A DNA stretch of 14,205 nt, from positions 1 to 14,205 of the forward strand of contig JAWXCJ010000293.1 in the NCBI GenBank assembly GCA_034408875.1, given 5' to 3'. Positions 1 through 6,961 of the stretch are shown piece by piece. Both the position numbers and the translations under genes were made by a program. Position 1 is the stretch's first letter, and each line of letters begins with the position of its first letter. The notes under the pieces are model-generated. The model had not been told where the DNA came from. It was given only the letters and a program-made list of their open reading frames with translations, and made no database searches. This DNA comes from JANNHK01 sp034408875. Lineage in GTDB: Bacteria; Actinomycetota; Acidimicrobiia; IMCC26256; PALSA-610.

Positions 1-1
1 C

Positions 2-388
2 CACATCCTGCACCCGGGCGACGAGGTCGGGAACGGGCTCGTGCGGCACTGCACGTTCCCCGTACCGAAGTGGTTGATGTCAGGCGGCGTCGGCCGGTCG
101 TGGGAATGGCTGACCCAGGTCACACCGCACGAGTCGTGGCGGTACGACGCGATCGGTAAGCCGTTGTGGTCGCGCGCGACGGGATGGACCCGATTCGAAG
201 ATCTGGGCGGCGGCCGCACGCGCGTGCACTTCACCGAGGAGTACGAGGCGTTCAACCCGATCATGCGTCTGCTGTTCGAGAAGCGCGTGCACGAGTCGCT
301 GTCGCGCGACAACGACACCATCCTCGCCGCGCTCGAGGGCGGGGTGCGCTGGCACCGCAAGCGGCGCGCCCGCGAATCCGCGGAGTGA
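2..388 (+). CDS. SRPBCC-fold protein (polyketide cyclase/START-like), 5' truncated
   Basis: The reading frame is open from base 2, so the N-terminus lies outside the window; about 128 residues are visible. The pattern is that of SRPBCC ligand-binding folds. A strand ending in PKWLMSGG is followed by SWEWLTQVTPHESWRYD, then GWTRFEDLGGGRTRVHFTEEY, and last a long C-terminal helix (NPIMRLLFEKRVHESLSRD). These proteins form a hydrophobic cavity for lipids, polyketides or aromatics, but the ligand cannot be predicted here. The product has no signal peptide in the visible part and is probably cytoplasmic. The gene ends in TGA, which overlaps the GTG start of the following GGCT remnant (GTGA). GTG at 41 is only an internal codon, because similarity-like sequence continues upstream of it. 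The family call is good; the function is unknown. Confidence 0.7.
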   Translation, partial: HILHPGDEVGNGLVRHCTFPVPKWLMSGGVGRSWEWLTQVTPHESWRYDAIGKPLWSRATGWTRFEDLGGGRTRVHFTEEYEAFNPIMRLLFEKRVHESLSRDNDTILAALEGGVRWHRKRRARESAE

Positions 389-604
389 ACGTCACGCTCT
401 TCGTGTACGGGACCCTCGGCCCCGGCGAACCCGCGTGGCCGTTGCTCGAACCGCACGCCCGCGCCGTGTGGCCGGCCGCGGTTCCGGCCCGCCGGTACGA
501 TCGAAACCACGGACGGGGCTCCGGTGCAGGCCTACGCCGGGCGGGCACCGCTCACGACCTGCACCCTCATCTCGGGCGGCCGACGGCCGATTCAGGACGC
601 ATGA
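385..604 (+). pseudogene. Gamma-glutamylcyclotransferase (GGCT) gene with internal deletion and frameshift
   Basis: GTG at 385 opens with VTLFVYGTLGPGEPAW, which carries the GGCT signature YGTLxPGE that forms the substrate loop. The frame then loses family character near VPARRYD, about base 500. In the +1 frame (codons starting at 482) a GGCT-like C-terminus appears: ETTDGAPVQAYAGRAPLTTC, then a SGGR motif, ending in TGA at 602-604. Both ends look intact. The start overlaps the upstream stop as GTGA and the stop overlaps the downstream ATG as ATGA. The space is only about 73 codons, against roughly 110-140 for a normal GGCT, so the middle, including the usual catalytic Glu region, is missing. 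The first frame runs on in phase into the peptidase gene, so a fused product is formally possible but unlikely. An assembly error is an alternative. Confidence 0.55.
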
Positions 605-1233
605 GTGAAGGCATCGCCGGGGTACACGCGCGGATCGCCGAGATCCAGCAGCGGTTCGGTCCGGCGCCGACCGCGCCCCTCGTTGCCTCGACTGCGCTGA
701 GCGCTGCCATGCCGACCGGCACCGAGGACTTCGCGTCGCTGCTCGCCGACGCGACGGACACGCGCCCGGGCACCGCAACGACGACCGCCACGATTCCGAC
801 TACCGCGCCGGCGAGCGGCGCCACTCAGACATTCCTCGATGCTGCGTTGGGCCAAGCGGGCGACCCCTACGTGTGGGGTTCGAGTGCGGCGCCGACCGAC
901 GCCGACCCCGACGCCTTCGACTGCTCGGAACTCGTGAAGTGGGCGGGCCGGCGGGCGGGCGTCACCCTGCCCGACGGGTCGTGGCTCCAGTACCTCAAGC
1001 TCAAGGAGCAGGGCGCGCTGATTCCGGTCGACCAGGCGATGCAGACTCCGGGCGCGCTGCTGTTCTCGTTCTCGTCCGAGCCGCAGGCCGGGCAGGGGCG
1101 TCCGAACCAGGCCCACGTGGCGATCAGCCTCGGCGACGGCCGCACCATCGAAGCCCGGGGCAAGGAGTACGGCGTCGGCACGTTCGAGGCCGCCGACCGT
1201 TTCGAATACGGAGCGATCATCCCGGGTTTGTAG
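601..1233 (+). CDS. C40 (NlpC/P60-type) cysteine peptidase
   Basis: This 210-aa protein is likely a peptidoglycan-type endopeptidase. Residues 1-50 start with a helix (GVHARIAEIQQRFG) and a FASLLADA segment. A Thr/Ala/Pro-rich linker covers about 51-75 and the C40 domain about 76-210. The nucleophile is Cys108 in FDCSELVKW and the His is His172 in QAHVAISLGDG. The third catalytic position, usually His, Asn or Gln, falls at Glu184 (TIEARG), which is unusual. There is no signal peptide or membrane segment, so export would need another route. The N-terminal helix reminds me of proteins in actinobacterial flagellar clusters, but no flagellar gene is nearby. I chose ATG 601 because it overlaps the upstream TGA (ATGA) and has a close AGGA at 594-597. 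The longer in-phase reading into the GGCT remnant is rejected. Confidence 0.8.
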   Translation: MSEGIAGVHARIAEIQQRFGPAPTAPLVASTALSAAMPTGTEDFASLLADATDTRPGTATTTATIPTTAPASGATQTFLDAALGQAGDPYVWGSSAAPTDADPDAFDCSELVKWAGRRAGVTLPDGSWLQYLKLKEQGALIPVDQAMQTPGALLFSFSSEPQAGQGRPNQAHVAISLGDGRTIEARGKEYGVGTFEAADRFEYGAIIPGL

Positions 1234-1236
1234 CCT
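1231..1236 (+). promoter_or_regulatory. Candidate -10 element for a leaderless acyl-CoA synthetase transcript
   Basis: TAGCCT fits the actinobacterial -10 pattern TANNNT. It lies 6 nt before GTG 1243, the spacing expected when transcription begins at or next to the start codon. No Shine-Dalgarno sequence precedes that GTG. The first three bases are also the TAG stop of the peptidase gene, so part of the match is forced. I see no clear -35 element. Confidence 0.4.
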
Positions 1237-1242
1237 GCGCGC

Positions 1243-2883
1243 GTGGCGAGTCCTCGCGAGTCCGGTCATTCGTTCGCACGTTCCTGGCGCACGGTCGCCG
1301 AGTTGGCCTCCGACCGAGTCGCGATCGTGTGCAACGACCGGCACGTGACCTTCGGCGAGTTCGATGCCCGGGCCGAACGCCTGGCGCACGTCTTGCGCGA
1401 CGCGGGCGTCGAACCGGGCGACAAAGTCGCGATCGACTGCGTGAACGGGCCCGAGTACCTCGAAGTGTTCTTCGCCGCGCAGAAACTCGGCGCGGTACCC
1501 GTCAACGTCAACTACCGCTACGTCGGTGCCGAACTCGCGTACCTGTTCGACAACTCCGATTCAGTGGCGTTCGTGTACCACGACGAGTTCGCACCGGTCG
1601 TTGCCGACGCGATCGCGCAGATCCCCGCGGAACGGACCCCGCGCGCTCTCATCCAGGTCGCGCACGCCGGTTCGGGTGAGCTGTTGCCGGGCGCACGCGA
1701 CTACGAGGAAGCGATCGCGAGCGCGCCGTCCGGGCCCGCTACCGACCGGGAGCCGTCGGGCGACGACCTCATGTTCCTCTACACGGGCGGCACGACCGGC
1801 TACCCCAAAGCCGTCATGTGGCGCAGCGACGACCTGGCGGTCGCGCTGTGGCAGATGGCGCGCCCGGGCACCATGCCGCCCGACGTCGCGGCCACGATCG
1901 CCGCGGGGAAGCGGGCCGCGACGGTGCTCCCCGCGTGCCCGCTCATGCACGGCACCGGACTGTTCATCGCGCTGTCGACCCTGTCGGGTGGTGGGACGGT
2001 CGTGCTCCTCGACACACCCCGCCTCGACCCCGTCGCGGTGTTCGCCGCGATCGAACGCGAGCGCGTGCAGGCGCTGACCATCGTCGGCGATGCGTTCGCG
2101 CGCCCGCTGCTCGACACGCTCGACGCCGACCCCGACCGCTTCGACCTGTCGAGCCTGAAAGCGATCACGTCGTCGGGTGTCACGTGGAGCCCGGAAAACA
2201 AGCGCGGGTTGCTCCGCCACCTTCCCGGCGTCCTACTCATCGACTCGCTCGGCGCGTCGGAGGGCATCATGACGCGCACCGAAACGCGCGAAGGCGACGA
2301 CATCGCGCCCGCGCGTTTCAAGCTGAGCGACCGTCTCGTGGTCGTCACCGACGACGGCGAGGTCGTGCAACCGGGCGACGGCAAGATCGGGCTCCTCGGC
2401 GTCGGCGGCGCGATCCCGCTCGGCTACTACAAGGACGACGAGAAGACCGCGACCACGTTCCGTATCGTCGCCGGCCGCCGGTATTCGATACCGGGCGACT
2501 ACGCGACAGTCGAGACCGACGGCACGATCACGCTGCTGGGACGCGGGTCGGCGTGCATCAACACCGGCGGCGAAAAGGTGTACCCGGAAGAAGTCGAACT
2601 CGCGCTGCGCGCCCACCCCGACGTTCTCGACTGCGTCGTCGTCGGGCTGCCCGACCCCAAGTGGGGCGAGATGGTCGTCGCGATCATCGAGGGACGCAAC
2701 GGTGTCGACGAAGCCGCCCTCGCCGCGCACTGTCGTTCGACGTTGGCCGGATACAAGGTGCCCAAGCGGTTCCTCGGCGTCCCGTCGCTGCAACGTTCAC
2801 CCGCGGGGAAGGCCGACTACAAGCTCCTGCGCACCATCGCCGCCGAAGGCATCGGCGCCACAGCAACGGAAGGAAACGCGTGA
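1243..2883 (+). CDS. FadD19-type acyl-CoA synthetase (AMP-forming)
   Basis: This 546-aa adenylate-forming enzyme activates a carboxylic acid to its acyl-adenylate and then to acyl-CoA. The order of motifs is complete. The phosphate-binding loop is at about 180-190 (YTGGTTGYPKA) and an A5-like motif is IDSLGASEG. Asp419 in IPGDYATVETDG contacts ribose, and the hinge reads LLGRGSACINTGGEKVYPEE. The C-terminal catalytic Lys is Lys523 in SPAGKADYK. Length and motif wording match mycobacterial FadD19, which acts on steroid side chains, more than general long-chain FadD. The exact substrate remains inference, since no steroid-degradation genes are visible here. It is probably cytoplasmic or peripherally membrane-bound. 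GTG 1243 is taken as the start, with a leaderless-type promoter. The stop overlaps the rhodanese GTG start. Confidence 0.9.
   Translation: MASPRESGHSFARSWRTVAELASDRVAIVCNDRHVTFGEFDARAERLAHVLRDAGVEPGDKVAIDCVNGPEYLEVFFAAQKLGAVPVNVNYRYVGAELAYLFDNSDSVAFVYHDEFAPVVADAIAQIPAERTPRALIQVAHAGSGELLPGARDYEEAIASAPSGPATDREPSGDDLMFLYTGGTTGYPKAVMWRSDDLAVALWQMARPGTMPPDVAATIAAGKRAATVLPACPLMHGTGLFIALSTLSGGGTVVLLDTPRLDPVAVFAAIERERVQALTIVGDAFARPLLDTLDADPDRFDLSSLKAITSSGVTWSPENKRGLLRHLPGVLLIDSLGASEGIMTRTETREGDDIAPARFKLSDRLVVVTDDGEVVQPGDGKIGLLGVGGAIPLGYYKDDEKTATTFRIVAGRRYSIPGDYATVETDGTITLLGRGSACINTGGEKVYPEEVELALRAHPDVLDCVVVGLPDPKWGEMVVAIIEGRNGVDEAALAAHCRSTLAGYKVPKRFLGVPSLQRSPAGKADYKLLRTIAAEGIGATATEGNA
2868..2874 (+). 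promoter_or_regulatory. Shine-Dalgarno site for the rhodanese gene
   Basis: GGAAGGA lies inside the end of the acyl-CoA synthetase gene, 5 nt before GTG 2880. It fixes the rhodanese start, which otherwise sits in a long open frame, and shows that this gene is translated from the upstream mRNA. Confidence 0.65.
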
Positions 2884-3230
2884 GCACGTTCCACCAGAAC
2901 GAGATCCCCGAGACCACGGTCGATGACGCGGGGTCGGGGTCGGCCGAAGGCGTGCTCCTCGACGTCCGCAACGCCGACGAGTGGGAAGCGGGCCACGCGC
3001 CGGGCGCGCTGTGGGTTCCGCTGCCCGACCTCGAGCAGGTCCGCATGCAACTTCCGTTCAACCGGCCCGTGCAGTGCATCTGCCGGTCGGGCCAGCGTTC
3101 GGCGCGCGCCGCCGAGGTCCTGATCGGCTGGGGATTTGACGCGTCGAACGTCGTCGGTGGGATGACGGCATGGGCCGCAGCCGGTCTACCGGTCGTACGC
3201 GACGACGGCAGTGCCGGGACGGTCATATGA
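2880..3230 (+). CDS. Single-domain rhodanese-like sulfurtransferase
   Basis: This 116-aa protein is a one-domain rhodanese. It has LLDVRNADEWEAGHAPGALWVPL, the entry motif of the family. The active-site loop CRSGQRS follows, with Cys68 as the residue expected to carry a persulfide. The C-terminal part is VVGGMTAWAAAGLPV. Single-domain proteins of this kind move sulfane sulfur for thiolation or thiol stress control; the acceptor is not evident. No signal peptide is visible, so it is probably cytoplasmic. GTG 2880 overlaps the upstream TGA and has a good RBS. The TGA at the end overlaps ATG 3227 of the acetyltransferase gene. The three genes from 1243 to 3724 therefore look co-transcribed and translationally coupled, though a shared pathway is not obvious. 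Confidence 0.9.
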   Translation: MSTFHQNEIPETTVDDAGSGSAEGVLLDVRNADEWEAGHAPGALWVPLPDLEQVRMQLPFNRPVQCICRSGQRSARAAEVLIGWGFDASNVVGGMTAWAAAGLPVVRDDGSAGTVI

Positions 3231-3724
3231 CGGCGACGTCCGTCCGTCCGCTCGCGGACACACCGGACGACGTTGCGCTCGGCAAGGCGTTGGTGCGCGA
3301 GTACGTCGTCGCGACCGCCGAGGAAACCGATCAGGACGTCGAGTTGATCCTGACGCTCATCCCCGACGTCGCCGACTTCGCCGGTCGTTTCCTGCGGGGC
3401 GGCGGGTTTCTCGTCGCCGAGGTCGACGGCGCCGCCTCGGGCGGGGTCGGCATCACTCCATCCGACGACGGCGACTGCGAGATGAACCGGCTGTGGATCC
3501 GGCCCGAGTTTCGCCGCCTCGGACTCGGACGCATCCTCTCGGAAACCGCGCTCGCCCACGCTCGTGAGCTCGGTTTCACTCGCATGGTGCTCGATGTGGT
3601 GCCGTCGCGGACGGGCGCGATCGCGCTGTATCAGTCGCTGGGATTCGTGCGCATCTCGCCGTTCCACGACTACCCGTTCGAGATGGTCGCGTTCGCCAAG
3701 GATCTCGGAGGTACTCCCCGGTAA
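3227..3724 (+). CDS. GNAT-family N-acetyltransferase
   Basis: This 165-aa protein should transfer an acyl group from acyl-CoA to an amine. Motif A is clear at about 88-105: a strand NRLWIRPEFR followed by the pyrophosphate loop RRLGLGR (residues 96-102). After it come the helix LSETALAHARELGF and motif B, where IALYQSLGFV at about 132-141 holds the usual Tyr of ALYxxxGF. The acceptor cannot be predicted; such small GNATs act on antibiotics, polyamines, amino acids or proteins. ATG 3227 overlaps the rhodanese stop as ATGA. An in-frame start at 3170 would lie inside the rhodanese gene and adds a low-complexity Arg-rich stretch, so I reject it. A weak GGGACGG precedes the chosen start. Confidence 0.88.
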   Translation: MTATSVRPLADTPDDVALGKALVREYVVATAEETDQDVELILTLIPDVADFAGRFLRGGGFLVAEVDGAASGGVGITPSDDGDCEMNRLWIRPEFRRLGLGRILSETALAHARELGFTRMVLDVVPSRTGAIALYQSLGFVRISPFHDYPFEMVAFAKDLGGTPR

Positions 3725-3727
3725 CCT
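3722..3727 (+). promoter_or_regulatory. Candidate -10 element for a leaderless glpD transcript
   Basis: TAACCT lies exactly 6 nt before GTG 3734, the same geometry as before the acyl-CoA synthetase. Its first three bases are the TAA stop of the acetyltransferase gene. No Shine-Dalgarno sequence lies before the GTG. This would give the glycerol-phosphate block its own promoter. A similar string occurs inside a gene at 14058-14063, so the match alone is weak evidence. Confidence 0.4.
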
Positions 3728-3733
3728 GTCGCG

Positions 3734-5374
3734 GTGAGCTTCGACCGCGCCGACGCCCTGCGCCGCTTTGCGAACGAGCAGTTCGACGTGCTCGTCGTCG
3801 GCGGCGGCATCACGGGTGCCGGCGTTGCGCTCGACGCCGCCACGCGCGGGCTCAAGGTCGCGCTCGTCGACAAGGGCGACTTCGCGTCGGGCACGTCGTC
3901 GAAGTCGTCGAAGCTCGTGCACGGGGGCATCCGTTACCTCCAGCAGAAGGAAATACGCCTGGTCTACGAAGCGCTGGCCGAGCGCCAGACGCTGCGCAAG
4001 ACCGCGCCGCACCTCGTGCGCGTGCTGCCGTTCCTGTTGCCCGTGTTCACGAAGGACGGCATCCTGCCGAGCAAGCTCGCGCGCGCCCTCGGTGGGATGA
4101 TGTGGATGTACGACCTCACCGGCGGGTTGCGAATCGGCAAGGTGCACAAGCGCGTCACGAAGGAACAAGCGGTCGAGTACATGCCGACGCTGCCGGTCGA
4201 GCGGCTGGCCGCGTCGTACATCTACTACGACGCCCGCGCCGACGACGCCCGCCTCACGCTCGCCATCGCCCGCACCGCCGCCGACCACGGCGCCGCGGTC
4301 GCGAACTACGCGACCCTCACCGGCCTGTTGAAGGACGGCGCGAAGGTGTGTGGCGCGACGGTCACCGTCGACGGCAAACCGATCGAGATCCGCGCCCGGA
4401 CCGTCGTCAACGCGACCGGCGTGTGGGCCGACGAAGTACGCGCCATCGACGAGGGCTCGGAGCCGGACAGCATCCGGCCCGCGAAGGGCATTCACATCAC
4501 GGTGCCGTGGTCGCTGGTACGCAACAGCATCGCGGTTGTCGTGCCGGTGCCCAAGGACCGCCGTTCGGTGTTCGTGGTGCCCTGGGGCGACGACGGCACC
4601 GGCGACTACCAGTTCACGTACATCGGCACGACCGACACCGACTACGAAGGCCCGCTCGACGACCCGCAGTGCACGCCCGAAGACATCGCGTACCTGTTGC
4701 GCGCGATCAACGCGTCGGTGACGAGCACCATCACCGAACAAGACGTGCTCGGCACCTGGGCCGGGCTGCGGCCGCTGGTGAAGGCGGCGAGCAGCGAACG
4801 CACCGCCGATCTGTCGCGCCGCCACTCGGTGAAGACATCGGCCGGCGGCGTCATCACCGTGACCGGCGGCAAGCTCACGACCTACCGGCGCATGGCGGCC
4901 GACGCAACCGACGTGGTGGTCGACCAACTGGGGCTGGGCGGCAAGAGCCGCACCAAGCGAGTGACGTTGCACGGCACGACCGGGTGGGACGCCGCCGGCG
5001 TCTCCGAACACCTCTCGTCGCGCTACGGCGGCGACGCGCGCGAAGTGCTCGCACTCGCGGCCGACGCCGACCTCGCCCGCCCGATCGCACCCGGGCTCCC
5101 CTACCTGCGCGCCGAGGTCGTCTACGCGGTCCGCAACGAGATGGCCTGCACCGTCGACGACGTGCTCTCCCGGCGTACGCGGGCCCGACTGTTGGCGCGT
5201 GACACCTCGGCGGACATCGCAGCCGACGTCGCCGAACTCATGGCGCCCGAACTCGGCTGGGACGCGGACGAGCGTCGGCGCCAGGTCGAGCACTACCGTG
5301 CGCTCGTGACTACCGAACGACAGGCGGCCGGACTTCCGGAGACCGCGCTCGACGCGTCGATCGACAGGTCGTAG
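3734..5374 (+). CDS. glpD: Aerobic glycerol-3-phosphate dehydrogenase
   Basis: This 546-aa FAD enzyme oxidises sn-glycerol-3-phosphate to dihydroxyacetone phosphate and passes electrons to quinone at the inner face of the membrane. The N-terminal dinucleotide fold is DVLVVGGGITGAGVALDAAT (residues 18-37). The GlpD hallmark KSSKLVHGGIRYLQQ follows at about 57-71. The core has ATGVWADEVR and PAKGIHITVPW, then GTWAGLRPL and GGKLTTYRRMA near the end of the FAD domain. The C-terminal GlpD domain carries YLRAEVVYAVRNEMACTVDD, where RNEMACTVDDVLSRRTR is the family signature. The length is normal. GTG 3734 is used as start, possibly leaderless. The next gene begins 5 nt after the stop, so the AGPS-like gene is almost certainly in the same transcript. 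The neighbouring kinase would supply its substrate. Confidence 0.96.
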   Translation: MSFDRADALRRFANEQFDVLVVGGGITGAGVALDAATRGLKVALVDKGDFASGTSSKSSKLVHGGIRYLQQKEIRLVYEALAERQTLRKTAPHLVRVLPFLLPVFTKDGILPSKLARALGGMMWMYDLTGGLRIGKVHKRVTKEQAVEYMPTLPVERLAASYIYYDARADDARLTLAIARTAADHGAAVANYATLTGLLKDGAKVCGATVTVDGKPIEIRARTVVNATGVWADEVRAIDEGSEPDSIRPAKGIHITVPWSLVRNSIAVVVPVPKDRRSVFVVPWGDDGTGDYQFTYIGTTDTDYEGPLDDPQCTPEDIAYLLRAINASVTSTITEQDVLGTWAGLRPLVKAASSERTADLSRRHSVKTSAGGVITVTGGKLTTYRRMAADATDVVVDQLGLGGKSRTKRVTLHGTTGWDAAGVSEHLSSRYGGDAREVLALAADADLARPIAPGLPYLRAEVVYAVRNEMACTVDDVLSRRTRARLLARDTSADIAADVAELMAPELGWDADERRRQVEHYRALVTTERQAAGLPETALDASIDRS

Positions 5375-5379
5375 CCGCG

Positions 5380-6885
5380 ATGGCGATGAAAACCAACCGC
5401 GGCGCGCCGACGCCGCCGATCGCGTTCCCCAATGGCGCCGCCAAAGTCGAGAGCCGGCTCACGACGCCACCGGTCGAAGTCGACGGCGCGCTCGAAGACC
5501 AACTCGCGAGCACCGGCGCGACGCTCACGCGCGCACCCGAAGTCATCGGCGAGGCCAGCCGCGACTGGTGGCCCCTGGCGATGATCTGGGCGCTCGACAA
5601 CCAGGTCGCCGCCCGCGCCGCCGTCGTCGTGCGGCCCAATGCCGTCGACCAGGTCAGCGCGATCCTGCGGTACTGCAACGAAGCCCGCGTGCCGGTCACC
5701 GCCGCCGCGGGCCGCAGCGGGGTGTGCGGCGCGAGCGTGCCCGTGTTCGGCGGCGTGTTGCTCGACCTGACCGGCCTGGCGGGAATTGTCGACGTCGACA
5801 CGAAGTCGATGCTCGTCGACGTGCTCCCGGGCACGTTCGGCGACGTGTTCGAAGACGAACTGCGCGCCGAGTACTCGGTCACGTGCGGGCACTGGCCGCA
5901 GTCGATCGCGCTGTCGACGGTCGGCGGCTGGATCGCGTGCCGCGGCGCCGGCCAGCTCTCGACGCGCTACGGCAAGATCGAGGACATAGTCGAAGGCCTC
6001 GACGTCGTCCTCGCCGACGGGCGCCGGATAACGACGGGTGGCGTACCGCGCGCCGCGGTCGGGCCCGACCTCACGCAGCTCTTCGTCGGTTCCGAGGGCA
6101 CCCTGGGCGTCATCGTCGGATCGCGACTGCGGCTCCACCCGAGCCCGGCCGCCGAATCGCGCGCCGCATACGCGTTCACGTCGTTCCGCGACGGGCTCGA
6201 CGCAATGCGCCGCATCGTGCAGCGCGGCGCGACCCCTGCAGTGCTGCGGCTCTACGACAACATCGAAGCCGACCGCTCCTACAAGACCGGCGAGGCGCAC
6301 CTGCTGCTCGTGCTCGACGAGGGCGACGCGCACCTGGTCGAGGCCACGATGCACATCGTCGCCGAGGAATGCGCCCCGGCCGAACCGATGGACGTGGCGC
6401 TGGTCGACCAGTGGCTCCAGCACCGCAACGACGTGTCCGCGCTCGAGGCGTTGATTTCGCGCGGGCTGGTCGTGGACACGATGGAAGTCTCGGCGCCGTG
6501 GCGTGCCGTCGACACGATCTACGCGCGCGCGACCGAGGCGATCCGCAACGTCGATCACACCCTCGTCGCGTCGGCGCATCAGAGCCACTCGTACACCGAC
6601 GGCGCCTGCCTGTACTTCACGTTCGCGGGCCGGCCGCCCGAGGACCAACGTGAGGCGTATTACCAAGCTGTGTGGGACGCGGGCCAGCGCGCCGTCATCG
6701 AGAACGGTGGCGCACTCAGTCATCACCACGGCGTCGGGTTGAATCGGTCGCGGTTCGTGCACGACGCGCTCGGCGACTCGTTCGACGTTCTGGCCGCGGT
6801 GAAGCAGGCGCTCGACCCGAACGGCATCCTGAACCCGGGCAAGCTCGGCCTCGCGAGCCCGTTCGGTGACGTCGCCTGGCCATGA
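5380..6885 (+). CDS. FAD-binding oxidoreductase, alkyl-DHAP synthase (AGPS)-like
   Basis: This 501-aa protein is a vanillyl-alcohol-oxidase-type flavoprotein. The N-terminal FAD domain has AAAGRSGVCGASVPVFGGV (about 108-126) and, later, FVGSEGTLGVI (about 235-245). The C-terminal half has SYTDGACLYFTFAG and SHHHGVGLNRSRF with His448-His450, both matching alkylglycerone-phosphate synthase, and it ends with DPNGILNPGKLG. AGPS replaces the acyl chain of acyl-DHAP with a fatty alcohol to make an ether lipid. Bacterial homologues such as mycobacterial Rv2251 are of unproven activity. Rv2251 also lies close to a glpD gene, which supports a functional link. A D-lactate or glycolate oxidase role is the main alternative, but the HHHGVG and YTDGAC motifs favour AGPS. 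ATG 5380 or 5386 could be the start; no strong RBS is seen. Confidence 0.85.
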   Translation: MAMKTNRGAPTPPIAFPNGAAKVESRLTTPPVEVDGALEDQLASTGATLTRAPEVIGEASRDWWPLAMIWALDNQVAARAAVVVRPNAVDQVSAILRYCNEARVPVTAAAGRSGVCGASVPVFGGVLLDLTGLAGIVDVDTKSMLVDVLPGTFGDVFEDELRAEYSVTCGHWPQSIALSTVGGWIACRGAGQLSTRYGKIEDIVEGLDVVLADGRRITTGGVPRAAVGPDLTQLFVGSEGTLGVIVGSRLRLHPSPAAESRAAYAFTSFRDGLDAMRRIVQRGATPAVLRLYDNIEADRSYKTGEAHLLLVLDEGDAHLVEATMHIVAEECAPAEPMDVALVDQWLQHRNDVSALEALISRGLVVDTMEVSAPWRAVDTIYARATEAIRNVDHTLVASAHQSHSYTDGACLYFTFAGRPPEDQREAYYQAVWDAGQRAVIENGGALSHHHGVGLNRSRFVHDALGDSFDVLAAVKQALDPNGILNPGKLGLASPFGDVAWP

Positions 6886-6896
6886 CGGGCCAGGCG
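6873..6896 (+). other. 9-bp stem-loop spanning the stop codon of the AGPS-like gene
   Basis: CGCCTGGCC (6873-6881) pairs perfectly with GGCCAGGCG (6888-6896) around a 6-nt loop ATGACG that holds the TGA stop. No T-tract follows. It could slow or end transcription, or protect the 3' end of the upstream message, so that glpD/AGPS-like and the kinase gene are expressed at different levels. The structure is seen; the role is inferred. Confidence 0.5.
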
Positions 6897-6916
6897 CAAG
6901 CCGCAGGTGCGGAAAT

Positions 6917-6952
6917 GCCTCCGACGCTCAGTGGAGATGGAGCGCCGGAGGC
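6917..6952 (+). promoter_or_regulatory. Hairpin that buries the ribosome binding site of the kinase gene
   Basis: Arms 6917-6929 and 6940-6952 form 13 opposed pairs with one A.C mismatch (6924/6945) around a 10-nt loop. The 3' arm contains GGAGG at 6947-6951, the only good Shine-Dalgarno for ATG 6962 (10-nt spacing). The 5' arm CCTCC is its exact complement. The 76-nt gap between genes is mostly filled by this hairpin, the stem-loop at 6873-6896 and a small CCGC/GCGG stem at 6901-6912. This suggests translational control of the kinase. I recognise no known riboswitch consensus in it. Confidence 0.55.
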
Positions 6953-6961
6953 TGTAGCCGC

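Noticed and set aside
166..600. N-terminal extension of the C40 peptidase frame up to 166
   Set aside because: The part before 385 is a shadow of the SRPBCC gene. The part from 385 to about 500 belongs to a GGCT remnant. ATG 601 has the ATGA overlap and starts a family-like N-terminus.
3170..3226. Upstream start for the GNAT protein
   Set aside because: It overlaps the end of the rhodanese gene by 61 bases and encodes an Arg-rich stretch without family character. ATG 3227 gives the usual ATGA overlap.
2684..5293. An 869-codon open frame on the minus strand, the longest in the window
   Set aside because: It lies antisense to the rhodanese, GNAT and glpD genes and part of the acyl-CoA synthetase. 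It is rich in Arg, Val, His and Gly as expected for a GC-rich shadow frame, and shows no domain motif.
6897..6961. A known riboswitch (c-di-GMP, glycine or similar) before the kinase
   Set aside because: GCAAGC and CCTCCG fragments looked suggestive, but conserved cores and junctions of those classes are not present. Only the RBS hairpin can be supported.
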